Positions 52,724-61,545 are shown, counted from the stretch's first letter. The stretch: DNA of 64,000 bases from Gallionella sp. (GCA_003153155.1 PLWV01000021.1:3557-67556); one strand, 5' to 3'. Notes: generated from the letters alone by a model not told the origin. Program-made: numbers and translations.

Positions 52724-54184
52724 ATGCCGCATAAATTCTCCCCCAACGGGCAAGCCCGTTCCCCTCTCCCCAACCCTCTCCCGCATGCGGGCGAGGGGGC
52801 AAACGAATCGCTGCGCGAGTTTCACATTAACCCAACCCTGCGCAATCTGCTGTTCGTATTGCTGCTGTTGGGTGCTGCGTCCGACCTGGGCTATCTCGCC
52901 ATGCATCATCATATCCAGCGCGATGTCACCTATAACGCCAGCAACAGCCTGGAACCCAGCAGTGTGGAAGTGCTCAGGCAACTGGGCGGCCCGGTCACAA
53001 TCACCGTGTATGCGACCGAACAGGACGCGCGCCTGGGCGACATACGCAAAATCATTCGCGATTTCCTGTCGCTTTATCAACGCTACAAGCTCGACATTCA
53101 ACTGGTATTCATCGACCCCGAGAAAGAAACTGAAAAAGCCCGTGCGGCGCAAATCCGCTTCAACGGCGAAATGGTGATCGAATACGCCGGGCGCAGCGAA
53201 CACCTCACCCAGATCAACGAGCAAATCGTCACCAGCACCTTGCTGCGCCTGGCACACACCCGCGATCAAACCGTGATGTATCTGGACGGGCACGGCGAAC
53301 GCAAACTGGACGGCATCGCCAACTTTGACCTCGGTTCGCTGTTCGGCGCGAAGCTCAAGCAGAATGGTTTTCACCTCGGCAGCCTTAATCTGGCACTGGC
53401 GCAGGAAGTGCCAGGCAATGCCAGCGTATTGGTGATCACCCAGCCGCAACTTGATCTCATGCCCGGCGAAGTGGACAAGCTGCTGCGCTATGTCGATCGC
53501 GGCGGCAATCTGCTCTGGCTGGTGGACGCCGAACCGCTGCACGGACTGGAACGCCTCGCCGAAAAACTGGATATACTGCTGCCGCCCGGCATCGTGATCG
53601 ACCCGGCTGCCACCGAGATGAATGCACCCGCCACCTGGTCACTGGGCGCCACTTATCCGCCTCACGCCATCACGCACAATTTCAATTTGACCACCGCCTT
53701 CCCTTCCGCACGACAGCTGCTCTGGAATGAAAACCCGGACTGGCAACACCACGTATTGGTGGAAGCCGCCGCACGCGGCTGGGTGACCAGCAAACCACCG
53801 AAAGGCAAGCCGCGCGACGGAAACCGTTTGTCCGGGCACCCGTTCGATAAGCAGCACGACACCCCCGGCCCCATTGTCATCGCGATGGCATTGCAACGCA
53901 ACATCAATGACCGCGAGCAACGCATCGTGGTCGTCGGCAACGGCGCGTTCCTCTCCAACAGTTTCGCCGGCAACGGCGGCAACGTGGACTTGGGCATGAA
54001 CATGGTGAACTGGCTTGCCGGCGAGGAACATCTCATCACACAGCAACTGCGTGCCGCAAAGGACAGCAAACTGGAGTTAAGCGCAACGCAGCTCAGGCTC
54101 ATCAGCATCAGCTTTTTGCTTGGTTTGCCGCTGATGCTGGCAGGCGTGGGAATATTTATTTGGTGGAAACGGCGCCGTGCCTGA
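52724..54184 (+). CDS. GldG-like ABC-system auxiliary membrane protein
   Basis: A 486-aa protein of the GldG/DUF4350-like group: TM about 42-60, a large extracytoplasmic region (ITVYATEQDARLGDIRKIIRDFLSLYQRY, TVMYLDGHGERKLDGI, RYVDRGGNLLWLVD), and a C-terminal TM about 461-481 followed by KRRRA. Residues about 5-25 (SPNGQARSPLPNPLPHAGEG) come from an intergenic palindrome read in frame. Residues about 358-382 (KPPKGKPRDGNRLSGHPFDK) look like another insertion, with GTCCGGGCACCCG shared with the sequence after the aat repeat. It acts with the upstream ABC pair. Confidence 0.85.
   Translation: MPHKFSPNGQARSPLPNPLPHAGEGANESLREFHINPTLRNLLFVLLLLGAASDLGYLAMHHHIQRDVTYNASNSLEPSSVEVLRQLGGPVTITVYATEQDARLGDIRKIIRDFLSLYQRYKLDIQLVFIDPEKETEKARAAQIRFNGEMVIEYAGRSEHLTQINEQIVTSTLLRLAHTRDQTVMYLDGHGERKLDGIANFDLGSLFGAKLKQNGFHLGSLNLALAQEVPGNASVLVITQPQLDLMPGEVDKLLRYVDRGGNLLWLVDAEPLHGLERLAEKLDILLPPGIVIDPAATEMNAPATWSLGATYPPHAITHNFNLTTAFPSARQLLWNENPDWQHHVLVEAAARGWVTSKPPKGKPRDGNRLSGHPFDKQHDTPGPIVIAMALQRNINDREQRIVVVGNGAFLSNSFAGNGGNVDLGMNMVNWLAGEEHLITQQLRAAKDSKLELSATQLRLISISFLLGLPLMLAGVGIFIWWKRRRA
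52747..52799. repeat. CCCTCTCCC-type palindrome in the GldG-like gene
   Basis: CCCCTCTCCCCAACCCTC followed by CCCGCATGCGGGCGAGGG is a well-known proteobacterial intergenic palindrome. Here it is translated in the N-terminus. A related one is at 54456-54518. Confidence 0.75.
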
Positions 54185-54203
54185 AAGACCGCCGCACAAC
54201 TAC

Positions 54204-54263
54204 TGATGAAACGACTAGCCATCCGACTAAGTTGTCAAACTACGCCAACTAAGTCGTTGGTTA
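54204..54263 (-). repeat. Family A 60-bp unit (copy 7)
   Basis: On the minus strand: head TAACCAA, stem CGACTTAGTTGGC, loop GTAGTTT, stem GACAACTTAGTCG, tail GATGGCTAGTCGTTTCATCA. Exactly 60 bases, with the T-T mismatch at stem position 6 as in most copies. Confidence 0.9.
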
Positions 54264-54536
54264 TGCACTTGCTGATACTGCGTTAAAAAATGGCTCAAAA
54301 TCCTCATTTACAAAACAGTAAATTCCGGTTTTTGCGAGTTGGGCGGCAACGGCAAGCCGCCCATCCCTGCCAAACCCACTTCGCCATTTTTTGTCTTGTC
54401 TCAACTGCGCTCGCTACGTTATGCGGCGGTCTTTAATCATCACTCGAACGCTATTTCGCTCCCCTCCCACACAGGTGGGGGAGAGCTTGCGAGGGGGCAG
54501 GTTGGGGGAGAGGGTCGCAAAATATCCGAGGTGCCC
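54264..54536. repeat. Repeat-filled gap upstream of mutM
   Basis: No gene is visible. Bases 54264-54415 are a degenerate element with TGCGTTAAAAAATGGCTC and, further on, GCCATTTTTTGTCTTGTCTC, forming an imperfect inverted repeat; it is a known type of degenerate dispersed sequence. Bases 54456-54518 carry a CCCTCCCACAC / GTGGGGGAGAG palindrome. Family A copy 7 abuts on the left. Any mutM promoter would be in repeat sequence. Confidence 0.7.
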
Positions 54537-55367
54537 ATGCCCGAACTCCCTGAAGTAGAAACCACGCGGCGCGGTCTGGCCGCACATCTCACCGGCCTGA
54601 CCATCACGGATGTCGTCATCCGCAACGCCAAACTGCGCTGGCCTATCCCGAAAAACTTGCCCAGGCTATTGCGCGGACGCACCATCGCCTCACTCAAGCG
54701 TCGCGCCAAATACCTGCTGATGGATTGCGGCAGCGGCAGATTGATTCTCCATCTCGGCATGTCCGGCAGTCTGCGCATCCTGCCCGCCAGCACACCGCCG
54801 GACAAACACGACCACTTCGATCTAACGCTGAGCAACGGCACGTTGATGCGGCTACGTGACCCGCGCCGCTTTGGTGCGGTGCTATGGCATACAGGTGATC
54901 CGGCTACCCACCCGCTGCTCGCGACACTCGGCCCTGAACCACTGGAAGATGGGCCGCCAGCAAACAACTTCGATGCGCGCTATCTCCATCAAGCCACGCG
55001 CGGGCGCAACGTCAGTATCAAACAATGCATCATGGACAACCACGTCGTGGTCGGCGTGGGCAACATCTACGCCAACGAAGCGTTGTTCCGCGCCGGGATC
55101 AAACCGCAACTCGCTGCCGGAAAACTCAGCCTGCCGCGTTGCGCAAAACTGGTCGCGGAAATCCGCGCGACCTTGGCCGAAGCCATCAACTTGGGCGGCA
55201 GCAGCCTGCGCGACTTTGTGAACACCTCGGGCCAACCCGGCTACTTCCAGCAGCACTATTGGGTGTACGGGCGCAGCGGCGAACCGTGCCGCCGTTGCGG
55301 TTCGCCCATCAAGCAAATCAGGCAGGGACAGCGTTCCAGTTTTTACTGCGGGAGTTGCCAAAAATAA
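54537..55367 (+). CDS. mutM: Formamidopyrimidine-DNA glycosylase
   Basis: Removes 8-oxoguanine and FaPy lesions. ATG at 54537 gives [18 protein letters not shown], with the essential P2 and E3; the open frame to 54339 is repeat sequence. The catalytic-loop Lys is in LKRRAKYLL, with HLGMSG and RDPRRFG. The DNA-binding region has [25 protein letters not shown]. The C-terminal zinc finger reads CRRCGSP...FYCGSC. All 276 residues fit the family. Confidence 0.97.
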   Translation: MPELPEVETTRRGLAAHLTGLTITDVVIRNAKLRWPIPKNLPRLLRGRTIASLKRRAKYLLMDCGSGRLILHLGMSGSLRILPASTPPDKHDHFDLTLSNGTLMRLRDPRRFGAVLWHTGDPATHPLLATLGPEPLEDGPPANNFDARYLHQATRGRNVSIKQCIMDNHVVVGVGNIYANEALFRAGIKPQLAAGKLSLPRCAKLVAEIRATLAEAINLGGSSLRDFVNTSGQPGYFQQHYWVYGRSGEPCRRCGSPIKQIRQGQRSSFYCGSCQK

Positions 55368-55369
55368 AA

Positions 55370-55395
55370 GCCGCGCAAAACTTTGCGCGGCTTCA
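55370..55395 (+). terminator. Probable mutM terminator hairpin
   Basis: GCCGCGCAAAA pairs with TTTTGCGCGGC nearly perfectly around a two-base loop, 3 bases after the mutM stop. Only a short TTC follows, so strength is uncertain. Confidence 0.65.
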
Positions 55396-55450
55396 ATATC
55401 AAGTCTAAACAAAAACGAACAACCTCTAATTCTCAACCGGCCGCCAACCG

Positions 55451-55615
55451 TTAAGCCGATTTCATCATGCCTTTAAGCTGTTGGTCTGTTGCGTTCATAT
55501 CATGCTTTTCCTTGGCATGCTTTCTGGCGATATCAAGCACTTCCTTTTCATCGTGGCTCTGTACGACAAAGCCGCATTTCGGATCACACTCAATCCTTTT
55601 TAGGTCATTACTCAT
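55451..55615 (-). CDS. DUF1059 small protein
   Basis: A 54-residue protein preceded by a perfect Shine-Dalgarno, AGGAGGTGA, spaced 7 bases from ATG at 55615. It starts MSNDLKRIECDPKCGFVVQS and continues HDEKEVLDIARKHAKEKHDM, with two Cys (CDPKC) and a His-rich helix, the DUF1059 signature. Function is unknown; small size and Cys/His content suggest metal binding or stress. It is convergent with mutM. Confidence 0.85.
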   Translation of the reverse strand: MSNDLKRIECDPKCGFVVQSHDEKEVLDIARKHAKEKHDMNATDQQLKGMMKSA

Positions 55616-55905
55616 TTTAATTCACCTCCTGCCGATAAATTCGAAACGACAAGTGACGATTTTGTTGGCCACTACATTCTGTTTAGAGTTACCAGAAAAT
55701 GTGAGACCATGATACACATAACCAAGTATTATTGTCAAGTAATTGGGGTCGTATGAAAAGGGTCCGCGCAGGATGCACTAGCACTGCGTAATGCGCCAAA
55801 GACAGGCAGCTTCCCAAGCGTCTTACGAGCTTGAGTTGTGACACTGCCGAATATTGGTTTCTTAATGTGGCACAATACGTTCGTACCTACCCCACAGGAG
55901 GAAAC

Positions 55906-56082
55906 ATGAAATACATCTTGCTCGCCGTCGTACTGTTGCTCACTGCGTGTGACAACTCATCCACAGTGCCTAAAATAGCCGCACCGCAACGTGAAGCGCT
56001 TGAAAAGGCCAAGGGCGTGGATCAGGCTGTGCAAAAAGAAACTGAGGAATCGAAGAAGAAAATCGAGGATGCGGAAAAGTAA
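55906..56082 (+). CDS. Small putative lipoprotein
   Basis: Fifty-eight residues. ATG at 55906 with AGGAGG upstream begins MKYILLAVVLLLTACDNSS, with lipobox LTAC. The mature ~40 residues are highly charged (EALEKAKGVDQAVQKETEESKKKIEDAEK) and helical. The Asp after the Cys could favour retention at the inner membrane by the usual +2 rule. Similar small lipoproteins are common in betaproteobacteria; the role is unknown. Confidence 0.8.
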   Translation: MKYILLAVVLLLTACDNSSTVPKIAAPQREALEKAKGVDQAVQKETEESKKKIEDAEK

Positions 56083-56090
56083 TCTGCATC

Positions 56091-56215
56091 AATTCCGTTC
56101 GCCCTGAGCTTGTCGAAGGGTTAGCCGTACCAATTGATTGATATAGATTTAATCCGATCATGGTTCGACAGGCTCACACCACAGGGTGCGAGAACCTCTG
56201 CGAGGCCACGAACGG
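56091..56215. repeat. Palindrome with a nested 29-bp twin-hairpin insertion
   Basis: CCGTTCGCCCTGAGCTTGTC and AAGGG at the left and TGGTTCGACAGGCTCAC at 56161-56177 are the CCTGAGC/GTCGAAGG palindrome. Its continuation CACGAACGG appears only at 56207-56215, after a 29-bp insertion consisting of two small hairpins: CACC-ACA-GGTG (with the neighbouring G) and CCTC-TGC-GAGG. Confidence 0.7.
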
Positions 56216-56252
56216 ATTAAAACGGCGTTTCTCTAAGCTCAGCCTGATTATT

Positions 56253-57095
56253 ATGCCCGTCATGACCCGCCGCTTACTCGCCATCGCCCTGCTCGCTGTT
56301 ATACTCGCGCCTGTTGCTCACGCCGGGCAGTTGCCGCGCCCAGATCATATCGTGGTGGTGATCGAGGAAAATCGCGGCTATGCGCAGATTATGGATAAGC
56401 GCAACAGCGCTTCCTACATCCACGCGCTGGCGAAACGCGGGGCGTTGTTCACAGAGTCTTATGGTGTGTCGCATCCGAGCCAGCCTAACTATCTGGCCTT
56501 GTTTTCCGGCTCTACACAGGGCATCACCAGCAATGCCTGCCCCAACACTTTCGACTCGGACAACCTTGCGACGCGGCTGCTGGATAGCGGATTGAGCTTT
56601 GCCAGCTTTGCCGAATCGTTGCCCGCAACGGGCGATGTGAGCTGCATGTCTGGTGCCTATCAACGCAAGCATAATCCTGTGACGAACTGGCAAGGCACAC
56701 GATTCCCCACTGAGGTAAACAAGCGCTTTGCCGATTTTCCGCAGGATTTTTCCAGGCTACCCACCATCTCTTTCGTCATCCCGGACCAGGATAACGACAT
56801 GCACGATGGCAGTTTTGAAGCGGCGGACGATTGGCTGAAAACGCGCATCGCGCCCTATGCAGACTGGGCGATGAAACACAACAGCTTATTGATACTCACT
56901 TGGGATGAGGATGACAATCACGAAGGCAATCATGTGGTGACGATACTGGTGGGTCCGATGGTGAAAGCGGGTAAGAGTGCGCAACGCATCAACCACTACA
57001 ACGTGTTGCGCACGCTGCTCGACTTTTACAACCTGCCTGCGCTCGGCGCGAGCCATGATGCGGAAGCGATCAATGGCGTTTGGGAAAAACGCTAA
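56253..57095 (+). CDS. Secreted phosphoesterase (acid phosphatase family)
   Basis: ATG at 56253 begins MPVMTRRLLAIALLAVILAP with a signal peptide cut after VAHA; the upstream in-frame ATG at 56160 lies in the repeat. The 280 aa have the PF04185 motifs HIVVVIEENRGYAQI, SYGVSHPSQPNYLALFSG, and LILTWDEDDN. The family includes phospholipase C and acid phosphatases. No neighbours suggest a substrate. The C-terminus AINGVWEKR is complete. Confidence 0.9.
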   Translation: MPVMTRRLLAIALLAVILAPVAHAGQLPRPDHIVVVIEENRGYAQIMDKRNSASYIHALAKRGALFTESYGVSHPSQPNYLALFSGSTQGITSNACPNTFDSDNLATRLLDSGLSFASFAESLPATGDVSCMSGAYQRKHNPVTNWQGTRFPTEVNKRFADFPQDFSRLPTISFVIPDQDNDMHDGSFEAADDWLKTRIAPYADWAMKHNSLLILTWDEDDNHEGNHVVTILVGPMVKAGKSAQRINHYNVLRTLLDFYNLPALGASHDAEAINGVWEKR

Positions 57096-57102
57096 CCAGA
57101 TG

Positions 57103-57300
57103 CAGGAGCAGGTCCTGCGTGTGTTGTTGGGGCTTCAGCCCCTTACAACCACGGCGTACCTCTTGCGGGTGCTGCCCGCGATATTAGAGATGCCTACGGG
57201 CCGCTTCGACAGGCTCATAACCAGCGACTTGGCTATCGTCTTTTGATAGCCTAGTCGAATGGCTAGTAGTTCCATCAGGACAGGCACGGCCCGCTCCTAC
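57103..57300. repeat. REP-like palindrome and family A copy 8
   Basis: GCAGGAGCAGGTCCTGC and GGGGCTTCAGCCCC are REP-like hairpins; CGGCCCGCTCCTACATTTTTT closes the segment. Within it, CCGCTTCGACAGGCTCA (57201-57217) is interrupted by the family A unit and resumes as GGACAGGCA (57278). Confidence 0.75.
57218..57277 (+). repeat. Family A 60-bp unit (copy 8), with an identifiable empty site
   Basis: Head TAACCAG, stem CGACTTGGCTATC, loop GTCTTTT, stem GATAGCCTAGTCG, tail AATGGCTAGTAGTTCCATCA: 60 bases. Flanks match the unoccupied sequence at 63440-63465, in ftsE, exactly on both sides. Confidence 0.95.
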
Positions 57301-57315
57301 ATTTTTTGGATGATG

Positions 57316-57588
<273 letters not shown>

Positions 57589-57609
57589 TCAGTAGAGTTC
57601 CGGGGCAAT

Positions 57610-58095
57610 TCAATTCCGGGACGATTTATTCTTTTGCTGCAATTTTTCCATCACATAGGGCGACACGAACTTGCTGACATCTCCGCCGAAGCGCGCGACT
57701 TCGCGCACCATGCTGGCCGAGATGAAAGTGTACTGCTCCGCCGGGGTCAGGAACAGCGTCTCGACCTCGGGATACAGATTGCGATTCATGCCCGCCAACT
57801 GAAACTCATATTCAAAATCCGACACCGCGCGCAGTCCGCGCAACACCACGCGCGCATCATGTGCCTGCACGAAGTTCATCAGCAAGCCGTTGAAGCCTTC
57901 CACGCGCACGTTGGCAAAATTCGCGAACACCTCACCCGCGATCTCCACCCGCTCACCCAGCGTGAACAAGGTTTGCGCGCGGCTTTCCGCCACCGCCACG
58001 ATGACCTCGCCGAACAATCCGGCGGCACGACGCACCACGTCTTCGTGGCCGCGCGTGATGGGATCGAATGTTCCCGGATAAACCACCTTAATCAT
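57610..58095 (-). CDS. coaD: Phosphopantetheine adenylyltransferase
   Basis: The fourth step of CoA synthesis, 161 aa. It starts [20 protein letters not shown]; the nucleotide-binding T/HxGH motif (TRGH) and the ATP signature [12 protein letters not shown] are intact. FNGLLMNF and [16 protein letters not shown] match the family. It lies between rsmD and ferredoxin as in related bacteria. The upstream gap to rsmD is a repeat (58096-58215), so its ribosome binding site is poor. Confidence 0.97.
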   Translation of the reverse strand: MIKVVYPGTFDPITRGHEDVVRRAAGLFGEVIVAVAESRAQTLFTLGERVEIAGEVFANFANVRVEGFNGLLMNFVQAHDARVVLRGLRAVSDFEYEFQLAGMNRNLYPEVETLFLTPAEQYTFISASMVREVARFGGDVSKFVSPYVMEKLQQKNKSSRN

Positions 58096-58215
58096 GTCAA
58101 ATTCAATTGGCGGGCAAATCGCGGTGTCGCGTGCTCGCTCATTCCTCGTCTATCCATTTCGATATGCCTCGTCATTCGCTGCGCGGCTCCTTGCGCTTTA
58201 TCCCGCTAATTGAAT
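58096..58215. repeat. Family B-short element between rsmD and coaD
   Basis: TCAAATTCAATTGGCGGG and CCCGCTAATTGAATTTAAG are the inverted ends. The interior shares GTCGCGTGCTCGCTCA and TTCGCTGCGCGGCTCCTTGC with the element at 48483-48625. It fills exactly the gap from the rsmD stop to the coaD start. Confidence 0.8.
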
Positions 58216-58749
58216 TTAAGCAACTTGCAGTAATTGATAATGCACCTGCCCCGCCTTGCCGGATTTGATTACCTGCCACGGTGGAGGAACAGTTATCGCG
58301 GCACCGGATTCGACATACACCACGCCGTTTTTGTTCAGGCGTTGCGGCAAAATTTCCAGCAGCCTGGGCAGATAATCGCTCTGGAACGGCGGATCCAAAA
58401 AGATCACGTCATACTGCTGCGCATCACGGGACACGAATTCTAGCCCATCCTGCCCCTGTACGAACACATTAGCGCAGCCCAGCTTTTTAACATTGTCCTG
58501 CAAGGCGCGCAGAACCGCAGGATTCCTCTCCACCATCACCACCCGCTCGGCTCCGCGCGAAGCAGCCTCGAATCCCAGCGCACCGCTACCAGCGAACAGA
58601 TCCAGACAGGTGCGTCCATATAATGTTTGGCCTAGCCAGTTGAACAACGTCTCGCGCACGCGATCCGGCGTGGGACGCAGGCCTTCCGCATCAGGAAGGC
58701 TGATCATGCGGCTGCGTAGCTCGCCGCCGATGATTCTGACCTTGTTCAT
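58216..58749 (-). CDS. rsmD: 16S rRNA m2G966 methyltransferase
   Basis: Methylates G966 of 16S rRNA, 177 aa. It starts MNKVRIIGGELRSRMISLP, with the SAM motif LDLFAGSGALGFEAASRGA and the amide-methylation motif DPPF in VIFLDPPFQSD. Family length and order (M16 protease-rsmD-coaD) match. It lies 11 bases after the second M16 gene. Confidence 0.96.
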   Translation of the reverse strand: MNKVRIIGGELRSRMISLPDAEGLRPTPDRVRETLFNWLGQTLYGRTCLDLFAGSGALGFEAASRGAERVVMVERNPAVLRALQDNVKKLGCANVFVQGQDGLEFVSRDAQQYDVIFLDPPFQSDYLPRLLEILPQRLNKNGVVYVESGAAITVPPPWQVIKSGKAGQVHYQLLQVA

Positions 58750-58760
58750 CTTATGGCCTG

Positions 58761-60188
58761 CTATTTCGCAGCCCCTTCGGGTGGTGTCAACTCCACATTC
58801 GGCTTGCTGGATAGTGGATTGCCTGCACCCTCCGGGTGCGAGAACCCCTGCGGGGCCTCTGGTGCACCAACGATCACCGTCGCCATCGCTTGCGGATTGA
58901 CGTGGCGCGCGAACGCATCGCGTATCTGCGCCACAGTCACCCGGTCGATGTTGCGCGTGAAATCGTCCAGATAAGTCAGCGGCAAATCGTAAAAGCCGAT
59001 GATGCTCAGGTACTCGAGTATCTTGCGGTTGCTGTCGATGCGCAGCGGAAAACCGCCGATGATGTTCTGCTTGGCAGCCAGCAATTCCTTCTCGGTCGGG
59101 CCTTTGGCGATGAAGTCCGCCAGCGTGTTGCGCACCAGTTTCAGCGCTTCATCGGCCTGCTCTTTCTTGGTTTGCAGACCGATCTGGAACGCCCCGGGTT
59201 GTTTGAGCGGCATGAAATAGCTATAGACGCTGTAGGCCAAGCCCTTTTTTTCGCGCACCTCGTTCATCAGGCGCGAAGCAAAACCGCCGCCGCCCAGGGT
59301 GTAGTTGCCGACATACAGCGGGAAAAAGTCGGGGTCGCTGCGCGCCATGCCCGGCGCACCGATCAGGATATGGCTTTGGCTGGCGGGATGGCTGATGCGT
59401 TGCTCGCTCGCGGCGATTTGCGTCACTACGTTGGGCAGTGCGTGGGGCGCAAAAGATGAGGGCAATTGCGCCGTGAGTTGTTGCGCGATCGCTTCCGCCT
59501 GGGCACGCGACGCATCGCCCATGATGGCGACCACGGCATGGTCGGCCTGGTAATGTGCGCGATAAAAATCGCTCAGGTCTTGCACGGTGATTTTTTCCAC
59601 ACTGTCGACCTCGCCCGAGCCCAGCAACGCGTAAGGATGCGTGCCGAACACCGCCTTCTGAAAAGCCTTCTCGGCGATGCTTTCCGGCTTGGTCTCCGCC
59701 TCTTTCAGGGCGGCGATCAGCCGCACTTTTTCACGCGCCAGGATCGCTTCCGGAAACACCGGGTGCTGCAGCACACGCGCCATGATGTCCAACGCCTTGT
59801 CGCGCTCCGCAGCACTGCTCAAAGTGCGCAATGACATGCTGGAACGATCCTGATCAAAGCTGCCGCCAAATTGCGCGCCGATGTCCGCCATCCCGCGTGA
59901 AATTTCGTCCTCGCTCAAACCATCCGAGCCGGAATCCAGCAACTGATGGGTCAGCCCCGCCACGCCGGATTTGTCCGCCGCGTCAAAACTGCTGCCCGCC
60001 TGAACGGTCACCGCCACATCCAGCATCGGGATGTCATGATCTTCCACGAACAACACCTTCGCACCGCTGGCGCTTTGCCAGTGCTGAATGTTGGGGATGG
60101 CACAGACAATGGTTGAAATACAGCACAATGCTGCAACCCCAATGGATTTGACCAGTAAGGATTTGACCCGTTTTGAATTAGCGAACAT
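58761..60188 (-). CDS. M16-family protein, non-catalytic partner
   Basis: A 475-aa inverzincin-like periplasmic protein. An N-terminal hydrophobic segment (about 9-30, ending VCA) acts as signal peptide. The HxxEH zinc motif is lost: the equivalent position reads THQLLDSGS. The C-terminal half has SRLMNEVREKKGLAYSVYSYF, the R/Y pair used in substrate binding by M16 B-subunits. It pairs with the catalytic subunit next to it (11-base overlap). The last ~25 residues (APQGFSHPEGAGNPLSSKP...) are encoded by a twin-hairpin repeat (58824-58861), so the native tail has been replaced or extended. Confidence 0.9.
   Translation of the reverse strand: MFANSKRVKSLLVKSIGVAALCCISTIVCAIPNIQHWQSASGAKVLFVEDHDIPMLDVAVTVQAGSSFDAADKSGVAGLTHQLLDSGSDGLSEDEISRGMADIGAQFGGSFDQDRSSMSLRTLSSAAERDKALDIMARVLQHPVFPEAILAREKVRLIAALKEAETKPESIAEKAFQKAVFGTHPYALLGSGEVDSVEKITVQDLSDFYRAHYQADHAVVAIMGDASRAQAEAIAQQLTAQLPSSFAPHALPNVVTQIAASEQRISHPASQSHILIGAPGMARSDPDFFPLYVGNYTLGGGGFASRLMNEVREKKGLAYSVYSYFMPLKQPGAFQIGLQTKKEQADEALKLVRNTLADFIAKGPTEKELLAAKQNIIGGFPLRIDSNRKILEYLSIIGFYDLPLTYLDDFTRNIDRVTVAQIRDAFARHVNPQAMATVIVGAPEAPQGFSHPEGAGNPLSSKPNVELTPPEGAAK
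58824..58861. repeat. Twin mini-hairpin repeat in the M16 gene
   Basis: GCACCC-TCC-GGGTGC followed by GAGAA and CCCC-TGC-GGGG. The same two-hairpin arrangement occurs at 56178-56206, where the second stem is CCTC/GAGG, a compensating change. Confidence 0.75.
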
Positions 60189-61545
60189 TTGACGATCCTC
60201 CTCCAGACTGATGTATTGGCTTGCCGGAAAGCGGCTGCGGATCGAGCACCGCGACCGTCAGATTATCGTCCTGCAAAAATTCCTTGGCGACTTGCTGCAC
60301 TTGCTCTGCCGTCACCGCCCGAAGTTTTTCCAGCATCACCGGAATCGCCTGATAGCCCAAGCCGATGCTCTCCAGCTGACCGATCTGCATCGCCTGATAG
60401 AACACCGAGTCGCGTTTATACACTTCGCCCGCCATGACTTGCGCTTTAACACGCTTCAACTCATCCTCGCTCACGCCGTCTTTTACCAGCAACGCAATTT
60501 CCTCGCGCAACGCAGCCTCGACATCCTGCACCGTCTTGCCTGTGCTCGGCGTGGCATCCAGAGTGAACAGGCTCGGACCGCGCGAGGTCGAGTCATAACT
60601 TGCGCCCGCTGCACTCGCGACTTGCTGCTCGCGCACCAGATGTTTGTTGAGACGCGCCGACTCGTTGCCATCCAGCACACCTGCCAGCATATCCAGCGCG
60701 TAAGGTTTCCAGTCCTGCCTGGGATTTTTCAGCGTGGGAGTGTGGTAGGCCATCACCAATTGCGGCAACTCGGCGGGTGCTTTCACGACCAGGCGCTTGA
60801 TACCCACTTGTTGCGGTTCGGTATAGTTTCGCCGTGCCGGCAGCACATGTTTGGGGATGGCGCCGTAATAGCGTTGCGCCAGAGCGAACACTTCGCCGGG
60901 CTTCACGTCACCGGCGACGACCAGCGTGGCGTTGTTCGGCGCGTACCAGCGGTTATACCAGACCTTGGCATCGTTTACCGTGAGCACCTGCAGGTCACTC
61001 ATCCAGCCGATGACCGGGTTGTGATAGGGATGCTCCTGATAAATCGTCGACATCATGATTTCATTCATCAGCGATTGCGGTTCATCGTCGGTGCGCATGC
61101 GCCGCTCTTCCATGACTACCTTGATCTCCTTGCTGAATTCCTTTGCAGTCAGATTGAGGTTCTGCATCCGGTCCGATTCCAGCTTCATCGCCAGCGGCAA
61201 TTGGGATTTGTGCAGTTGCTGGAAATAAGCGGTGTAGTCGGTGCTGGTAAAAGCATTCTCGCGCGCCCCCGCTGCCGCGATGCGCTTGGAAAATTCGCCC
61301 GCTGGCACGGCCTTGGTGCCCTTGAACATCATATGCTCCAGCACGTGCGCGACGCCGGTGGTTCCGGTGCTCTCGTCCATGCTGCCGGCCTTGTACCAGA
61401 TCTGTTGCACCACCACCGGCGCGCGGTGATCTTCCTTGACGACGACTTTCAGCCCGTTCGCCAGCGTGCGTTCGAACACTTCCGCTTGCGCGGCGCTGTG
61501 CGACCAACCCAACAACAGCAAAATATAAAGCAGGACAGCTCTCAT
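60178..61545 (-). CDS. M16-family zinc metalloprotease, catalytic subunit
   Basis: A 455-aa protease (ATG at 61545 is preferred; it starts MRAVLLYILLLLGWSHSAAQ with a signal peptide). The inverted zinc motif HxxEH is intact as HVLEHMMFKGT, with the distal Glu in the EERRMRTDDEPQ region. It resembles PqqL/YmxG-type periplasmic proteases. It lies upstream of and overlaps the non-catalytic partner by 11 bases, a typical heterodimer. Longer in-frame starts (up to 61623) lack a signal peptide at the N-terminus. Confidence 0.93.
   Translation of the reverse strand: MRAVLLYILLLLGWSHSAAQAEVFERTLANGLKVVVKEDHRAPVVVQQIWYKAGSMDESTGTTGVAHVLEHMMFKGTKAVPAGEFSKRIAAAGARENAFTSTDYTAYFQQLHKSQLPLAMKLESDRMQNLNLTAKEFSKEIKVVMEERRMRTDDEPQSLMNEIMMSTIYQEHPYHNPVIGWMSDLQVLTVNDAKVWYNRWYAPNNATLVVAGDVKPGEVFALAQRYYGAIPKHVLPARRNYTEPQQVGIKRLVVKAPAELPQLVMAYHTPTLKNPRQDWKPYALDMLAGVLDGNESARLNKHLVREQQVASAAGASYDSTSRGPSLFTLDATPSTGKTVQDVEAALREEIALLVKDGVSEDELKRVKAQVMAGEVYKRDSVFYQAMQIGQLESIGLGYQAIPVMLEKLRAVTAEQVQQVAKEFLQDDNLTVAVLDPQPLSGKPIHQSGGGSSNVR

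Noticed and set aside
35547-54184. A Bacteroidota-like gliding system from gldC plus GldA/F/G-like genes
   Set aside because: ABC genes of the GldAFG type are widespread in proteobacteria, are 15 kb away, and no gldB/D/H-N or sprA genes are present.
54339-54536. N-terminal extension of MutM
   Set aside because: MutM needs Pro at position 2 after Met removal; MPELPEVE at 54537 is the universal start and the upstream frame is repeat.
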